NCBI RefSeq assembly: GCF_025787225.1
Contig: NZ_CP090958.1
Coordinates: forward strand, 372,001 to 436,000
Direction of reading: 5' to 3'
DNA length: 64,000 nt
Source: Saxibacter everestensis
Lineage (GTDB): Bacteria; Actinomycetota; Actinomycetes; Actinomycetales; Brevibacteriaceae
Of the stretch, positions 59,443 to 64,000 are shown one piece after another. The notes beneath the pieces were generated by a model. That model worked only from the letters and a program-made list of their open reading frames with translations. It was not told the DNA's origin and did no database searches. Within the stretch, counting starts at the first letter, position 1. Every line of letters begins with the position of its first letter. The translations under genes were made by a program, and so were the position numbers.

Positions 59443-60501
59443 ATGGTGTTGCGCTTATCCGATGTGTCGACTCGGGCAGGAGTAAGCGTGGCGACGGTTT
59501 CCCGGGTGCTGCGCGATAAACCGGGCGTTTCGGAGTCGACCCGGCAAGCCGTCCTCGCCGCACTCGATGTGCTGGGCTACGCCCGGCCGACATCGCCGGT
59601 CGAAGCGAATCCGGTGGTCGGGATCGTGGCTCCCGGCTTCACCGTTTACTGGCATGACCCCTGGTTCCAGCTCAGGCAGGAACTGGTCAGGGCGCTGCAA
59701 AACGCCGTCTGCCTTCCGGTCGTGGTGCATGTTCCGCACGATTCGGACTACCGAAGCACGACACATGCCGGACGGAATTCAAGTAGTCCGACCAGCCCGC
59801 TGGACCAGTTGTTGCTACGCGGAGTGAATGGGATCGTCTGGATCGGCGACACAGGCGCAACCGAAACGCTCACCGAATTGGTGGCCGCCGACATACCCAG
59901 GCTTGTTGTCGGGACAGCGGCCGAACCCGGAGTGTCCCGGATGGCGGTCGATCTTGGCGCGGCCATCGACCTTGCGGTAAAACATCTGGCCCAGCTCGGA
60001 CACCGCCAGCTCGGCCTGAGCATTGCGGCGGATCCGCTTTCCTCTGCGGCGGTGCAGGCTTTCCGGCGGTCGGTTGCCGGCCGGCTGCACATCGCCGGCA
60101 CTCGCGCCCAGGCGCCGGTCGTCACCTCGCCGCACGGCATGGAAGCAGGTGCGCAGGCGGCATCCACCCTGCTGCGCGCGGGTTGCAGCGCGCTGATCAC
60201 AGGAGCCCCCAGCCTCACGATGGGCGCGCTGCAGGCGGCCCGAAGCCTCGGGGTGAGCGTGCCGGACCAGCTCTCGATCCTCGGGGTCGGCGACGTGGAT
60301 GGCGGAACGATGACCGACCCCGCCCTGACCATGATCACACCGCCGTGGCGATTTATGGCCGAGGCCGCCGTTACCGACATCCTGGGCCAGATCGAGCGGC
60401 AAACGACGGGACCGGGAGTCGTGCTGCCCGAAGCGGCCGAGCTGAGCTATCAGGCCGAGTTGGTGCTTCGGGCGTCCACGGCACCCCCGCCGCGGCGCTA
60501 G
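59443..60501 (+). CDS. LacI-family transcriptional regulator
   Basis: This 352-residue LacI-type regulator has the helix-turn-helix RLSDVSTRAGVSVATVSRVL at residues 4-23, the hinge with LDVLGYARP, and sensor-domain landmarks VGIVAPGF, HLAQLGHRQLGLSI and VPDQLSILGVGDVD. The ATG at 59443 follows TAACTT by 7 bases, again leaderless-like. It shares only the family fold with the preceding regulator. The pair in tandem may sense different sugars. Confidence 0.86.
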   Translation: MVLRLSDVSTRAGVSVATVSRVLRDKPGVSESTRQAVLAALDVLGYARPTSPVEANPVVGIVAPGFTVYWHDPWFQLRQELVRALQNAVCLPVVVHVPHDSDYRSTTHAGRNSSSPTSPLDQLLLRGVNGIVWIGDTGATETLTELVAADIPRLVVGTAAEPGVSRMAVDLGAAIDLAVKHLAQLGHRQLGLSIAADPLSSAAVQAFRRSVAGRLHIAGTRAQAPVVTSPHGMEAGAQAASTLLRAGCSALITGAPSLTMGALQAARSLGVSVPDQLSILGVGDVDGGTMTDPALTMITPPWRFMAEAAVTDILGQIERQTTGPGVVLPEAAELSYQAELVLRASTAPPPRR

Positions 60502-60521
60502 CGCCCGCCAGCCGCCGCGAG

Positions 60522-61349
60522 TTAACCGTCTCGGCTCTCCACTAGTTCCGCGAGTTGTTCCAAGACGTCGCTCACCTGCTGCGGGTCACGCACCCGGTAA
60601 CGGGCGGCGGTCTCGCCCGGCCCGACCTTGATGCCGACATCCTCCGGGCGAAGAATTGCGAAGGCGTCCTCATCAGTCGTGTCATCGCCAGCGAACAGCA
60701 CGGCCTCGGGACGCAGGCTGCTCCGGACCCGGCTGAGGCCCTCACCCTTGTTGCTGTGCCGGAGCGCGAACTCAAGCACATGATGGCCCTTGGTGACCTT
60801 GACGGTGGGGAAGTCGGCGGCGGCTTCGCGGGCCTGTTCAAGTGCCCGCGCTGCCTCGTCCTCATCGGCGCCGCGGGTATGCACGACGACCCCCGCCGGT
60901 TTGGACTCCAGCCAGGTGTTCGGGGTCCGGGAAAGTGCCGACGCCAGGCGTGAGTTGAGCGCCGCGAGTCGATCCGCCTCATCCGTGCTCAGCTCGACAG
61001 CATCGGCATCGGCTCCATCATCGCCGTTCATAGCCACCTCAGCGCCGTGGCTGCCGACGAACACGGCACCCGCTGGCGCTTCGGCCCGGCTCCGCAGATC
61101 CGCAAGCGGCCGGCCCGAGATGTAGGCGATGTGCACGCCCGCACGGGACAGACGATGCACCGCGGCAACGCTTGAGGGCATCGGCGCGGCCGCATCCGGG
61201 TCGCGCACGAACGGTGCCAGGACGCCGTCGAAATCCAGCGCGACGAGGATCTGCGGCCGCTGGGCGAATTGCCGCAGCGCGGCGTCGAGTTCTGCTGACC
61301 CGGGGCCGTCGCTGCCGGGATTGCGGCTGTGGCCGGGATTAATTGTCAC
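60522..61349 (-). CDS. otsB: Trehalose-6-phosphate phosphatase
   Basis: This 275-residue HAD-superfamily phosphatase converts trehalose 6-phosphate to trehalose. The nucleophile motif LDFDGVLAP gives Asp39 and Asp41, followed by ISGRPLADLR and GSHGAEVAMNG. The C-terminal metal motif is AGDDTTDEDAF. The GTG at 61349 overlaps the otsA 3' end by 11 bp, so translation is probably coupled. It converges on the second LacI gene with only 20 bp between. Confidence 0.95.
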   Translation of the reverse strand: MTINPGHSRNPGSDGPGSAELDAALRQFAQRPQILVALDFDGVLAPFVRDPDAAAPMPSSVAAVHRLSRAGVHIAYISGRPLADLRSRAEAPAGAVFVGSHGAEVAMNGDDGADADAVELSTDEADRLAALNSRLASALSRTPNTWLESKPAGVVVHTRGADEDEAARALEQAREAAADFPTVKVTKGHHVLEFALRHSNKGEGLSRVRSSLRPEAVLFAGDDTTDEDAFAILRPEDVGIKVGPGETAARYRVRDPQQVSDVLEQLAELVESRDG

Positions 61350-62766
61350 GCCGCAAACCAGCCAGTGTCTCGAGGAACATACGTGACCAGTGCTGGACGT
61401 CGTCCTCGGCGACCCGTCGTCGAAGTGCGCGCATCCTGCGGGCGGACTCCCGGGGCGTCATCTCGACCGCCTTCATGATTCCGGCCTTGAGCCCGGTGAT
61501 GTCGTGCGGGTTGACCAGCACCGCCTGGCGCAGCTCGTCCGCCGCGCCGGTGAACTCGCTCAGCACGAGTGCGCCGTCGTGATTGACCCGGGTCGCCACG
61601 TACTCCTTCGCCACGAGATTCATCCCGTCGCGCAATGCAGTCACCAGCATGACGTCGGCAGCAAGGTAGAACGCCACCATCTCATCGCGCGGGAAGGAAT
61701 GGTGCAGGTAGTTCACTGCCTGGGTGCTCAGCCCGCCGTACTCGCCGTTGATCCGGCCGACGGCGAGTTCGACATCGTGCCTGATCTGCTTGTAATGCTC
61801 CAGGCGCTCGCGGCTGGGTGTCGCGATCTGCACCAGGGTGACCTCGCCGACCGAAAGGGCCCCATCTTCCAGCAACTCGGCGAATGCCTTGATCCGGTGC
61901 CGGATTCCCTTCGTATAGTCCATCCGATCCACACCGAGCATCAGGACTTCCGGGTTGCCGACCTCCTCGCGGATCTGGCGGGCTCGTTCCTGGATTTCCG
62001 GCTTCAGTGCCAGCCGCTCCAGCTCCGCGGCATCGATGGAGATCGGGAAGGATTGCGCCTTGGCGGTATGACTCTCCTCGCCGTTTTCGTCCGTGACCCG
62101 GACCAGGCCGTTCCGTGCCACTGTGCCGACGTTTCGGCGGACCGCACGCAGGAAGTTCGCCGAGTCGTAGGGGCGCTGGAAACCGATCAGGTCTGCGCCG
62201 AGCAGGCCGTGCAGGATCTGCTTGCGCCACGGCAGCTGCGCGAAGATCTCGTACGGCGGGAACGGAATGTGGTTGAAGAATCCGATCCTGACGTCCGGCC
62301 GGAGCTTGCGGATCATGCCGGGAACGAGCTGCAACTGGTAGTCATGGATCCAGATCACCGCGTTCTCCGCGGCGACGGTCACGGCAGCCTGGGCGAATCG
62401 CTCGTTGACCCGCAGATAGGCGTCCCACCAGGTGCGGTGGAACTCGGGCGGTGCGATGACGTCATGATAGAGCGGCCACAGCGTGGCATTCGAGAACCCC
62501 TCGTAGTACTGAGTGAATTCGTCATTGCTGAGCGGAACGGGAACGAGTCGCATGCCGTCGAGGTCGAACGGTTCAATTTCCTCGTCGGGAGTACCGGCCC
62601 AGCCAACCCACGCGCCGTCGTGAGTCTTCATAACCGGAGCCAGACCGGTGACCAGGCCGCCGGGTGACTGGCGCCACCCTGCCTCGCCGTCCGGGCCAAC
62701 TTCCCGGTCCACCGGCAGGCGGTTTGCTACGACAACCAAGTCGAATTTTGCAGGCTTTTTGTTCAC
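61339..62766 (-). CDS. otsA: Trehalose-6-phosphate synthase
   Basis: This 475-residue GT20 glycosyltransferase joins UDP- or ADP-glucose with glucose 6-phosphate. Key segments are VVVANRLPVDRE, GWAGTPDEEI (glucose-6-phosphate loop), IWIHDYQLQLVPGMIRKLRP, the nucleotide-sugar site LGVDRMDYTKGIRHRIKAF and DGMNLVAKEYVATR with VLSEFTGAADELRQAVLVNP. With otsB it forms the OtsAB trehalose pathway used for osmotic protection and cell-wall glycolipids. The GTG at 62766 is near the divergent kinase gene. Confidence 0.96.
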   Translation of the reverse strand: MNKKPAKFDLVVVANRLPVDREVGPDGEAGWRQSPGGLVTGLAPVMKTHDGAWVGWAGTPDEEIEPFDLDGMRLVPVPLSNDEFTQYYEGFSNATLWPLYHDVIAPPEFHRTWWDAYLRVNERFAQAAVTVAAENAVIWIHDYQLQLVPGMIRKLRPDVRIGFFNHIPFPPYEIFAQLPWRKQILHGLLGADLIGFQRPYDSANFLRAVRRNVGTVARNGLVRVTDENGEESHTAKAQSFPISIDAAELERLALKPEIQERARQIREEVGNPEVLMLGVDRMDYTKGIRHRIKAFAELLEDGALSVGEVTLVQIATPSRERLEHYKQIRHDVELAVGRINGEYGGLSTQAVNYLHHSFPRDEMVAFYLAADVMLVTALRDGMNLVAKEYVATRVNHDGALVLSEFTGAADELRQAVLVNPHDITGLKAGIMKAVEMTPRESARRMRALRRRVAEDDVQHWSRMFLETLAGLRRDN

Positions 62767-62826
62767 GGCACCCCAGAGGTAGAAGTAGTCATGTATGACT
62801 TTATCCGGTCAAGTACCGTAGATCAG

Positions 62827-64000
62827 GTGGCGGATGAGATATACGTGGGCGGTTACCGTCTGGCCGAACGATTGGGCCAGGGTGGAATGGGCGTCGTGCA
62901 CCGGGCCGTGGATGCCGACGGTGCCGAGGTCGCCGTAAAGGTGCTGCACGCCCATGTGGCGATGGATCCGGAAGCTCGCCGCCGGCTGGCTCGGGAAGTT
63001 CGCACCCTGCAGCGGGTGCGACATCCGCGGGTTGCCGAAGTGATCGATGCCGAACTAGAGGCTGACAGGCCCTTTTTGGTGACTCAGTACGTTCCTGGCA
63101 TGTCGCTTGCCGATGACGTTGCCGAGCATGGCCCGTTTGCCGAGGACGAACTCGTGCATCTGGGACACGGCCTGCTCGACGCGCTGGATGCAGTCCACTC
63201 AGCCGGTATCGTGCACCGGGACCTCAAGCCGGCGAACGTCATGCTGCTCGACGGCGAGCCGGTCGTGATCGACTTCGGGATCGCCCAGGTCGCGGACGAG
63301 GTTCAGGTCACAGCCACCGGTTTGGTGATGGGAACCCCCGGCTACTTAAGCCCAGAAGTTGCCGAGGGTGACCCGGCGACGGCAGCCACCGATTGGTGGG
63401 GTTGGGCGGCCACGATGGCGTTCGCCGCAACGGGTGCGAATCCCTTCGGCAGCGGCCCGCTAGAGGCAGTCCTCGGCCGGGTTCAGCGCGGAAGCGCGGA
63501 TGTCGCCGATGTCCCGGAGAATTTCGGCTACCTGCTGAAGGCATGCTTGCATCCCGATCCTGAGCGTCGTCCGTCCGGAGACGAGATCCTGGACGCCCTC
63601 GTCGACATTGAGTCCGGCGAGCTGCCGCGGCTGCCCACCCGGTGTGGAATCTTCGTGCCGCCTGTCAGCGGATCAGAGCCCACCACCGTCTACGACCAGC
63701 CGCCTGCCGCGCAGACGGAGCTGATGGCGGCGCCTCGGCAGGCTGATTACGACTACTATCCGTCGCCACCCCCGCCGACTCAGGACTCGCAGTATGGCCA
63801 GTCCGGCCAGGGTCTCTCCGGCCAGGGCATGACGAACTCGCTGAACAGCCAGTACCCGCCGTATGGCCAGTCCGGCCAGGCTGCGCCGACCCCACAGTCC
63901 GCGCCATACGGTCAGGACGGCCGGCAGCACCAGCCGTACGCTCCTTACGGTCAGGTCGCTCGGCAGCACCCGGCGCCGAGCCAGCAGGCTGAGTATCCGG
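62827..64000 (+). CDS. Serine/threonine protein kinase, 3' end outside the window
   Basis: The frame is open from the GTG at 62827 to the last base (391 codons). It encodes a Hanks-type kinase: Gly-rich loop LGQGGMGVVHRA, Lys38 in VAVKVLH, catalytic loop HRDLKPANVML with Asp132, DFGIAQV with Asp149, and GTPGYLSPEV in the activation segment. After the kinase domain (about residue 265) the sequence becomes Pro/Gln/Tyr/Ser-rich with repeated YGQSGQ and PYGQ motifs. This looks like a cytoplasmic juxtamembrane linker; a transmembrane helix would follow beyond the window. An in-frame ATG at 62791 is an alternative start. It is divergent from otsA. Confidence 0.9.
   Translation, partial: MADEIYVGGYRLAERLGQGGMGVVHRAVDADGAEVAVKVLHAHVAMDPEARRRLAREVRTLQRVRHPRVAEVIDAELEADRPFLVTQYVPGMSLADDVAEHGPFAEDELVHLGHGLLDALDAVHSAGIVHRDLKPANVMLLDGEPVVIDFGIAQVADEVQVTATGLVMGTPGYLSPEVAEGDPATAATDWWGWAATMAFAATGANPFGSGPLEAVLGRVQRGSADVADVPENFGYLLKACLHPDPERRPSGDEILDALVDIESGELPRLPTRCGIFVPPVSGSEPTTVYDQPPAAQTELMAAPRQADYDYYPSPPPPTQDSQYGQSGQGLSGQGMTNSLNSQYPPYGQSGQAAPTPQSAPYGQDGRQHQPYAPYGQVARQHPAPSQQAEYP

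Noticed and set aside
61390-62667. 425-codon open frame antisense to otsA
   Set aside because: It is opposite a conserved enzyme and shows His/Asp/Arg-rich shadow composition.

Overview
This is high-GC actinobacterial DNA, most likely from the order Mycobacteriales and outside the genus Mycobacterium. Three gene sets support this. The first is mshA (mycothiol synthesis) followed by a YbjN-domain gene, gpmA, phoU, senX3 and regX3. The second is an LpqE-like lipoprotein divergent from carD, followed by ispD and ispF. The third is cysS followed by rlmB, with a mycothiol-dependent formaldehyde dehydrogenase nearby. The species assignment is inference; the gene identities are mostly secure.

Layout. 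1-1079: the 3' end of a gamma-glutamyltransferase gene and a DUF1275 membrane protein. 1273-11811: an accessory stretch with two related DHA2-type drug-efflux cassettes, TetR/MFS/SDR on the left and MarR/MFS/unknown protein on the right. Between them lies a Tn552-like transposon module (resolvase, frameshifted DDE transposase, AAA ATPase, candidate res site). An intact-looking IS3-family element sits at the right edge. 11872-16469: GABA catabolism (permease, PucR regulator, aminotransferase). 16693-23896: a small unknown protein, a flavin-dependent monooxygenase-like protein, aminopeptidase N, a FUSC-like membrane protein, DUF2516 and an alpha/beta hydrolase. 23921-33449: the conserved core from a methyltransferase-like gene through mshA, gpmA, phoU, senX3-regX3, lpqE and carD to ispD-ispF.

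33487-40556: a catabolic locus with a tripartite tricarboxylate transporter (TctABC), a PdxA-family dehydrogenase and a GntR/FCD regulator. It is divergent from a CaiB-type CoA-transferase and a crotonase-fold protein that lacks both usual catalytic glutamates. This is the best candidate for an uncharacterised pathway in the window. 40660-46026: glycerol use (glpD, glpF, glpK) with a divergent SorC-family regulator. 46139-50160: mycothiol-dependent formaldehyde detoxification and a secreted subtilisin-like protease with a long basic low-complexity tail. 50407-55505: cysS, rlmB and an MFS/SDR pair. 55610-60501: a DUF4032 kinase-like protein, an orphan sugar-ABC ATPase and two LacI regulators. 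60522-64000: trehalose synthesis (otsA, otsB) and the start of a Ser/Thr protein kinase gene that runs off the window.

Several convergent gene pairs are separated by long near-perfect inverted repeats. Several intergenic gaps hold short tandem duplications that are unrelated to one another. Some genes (for example gabT and both lacI genes) lack a clear Shine-Dalgarno sequence and have a -10-like hexamer almost at the start codon, which suggests leaderless transcripts.
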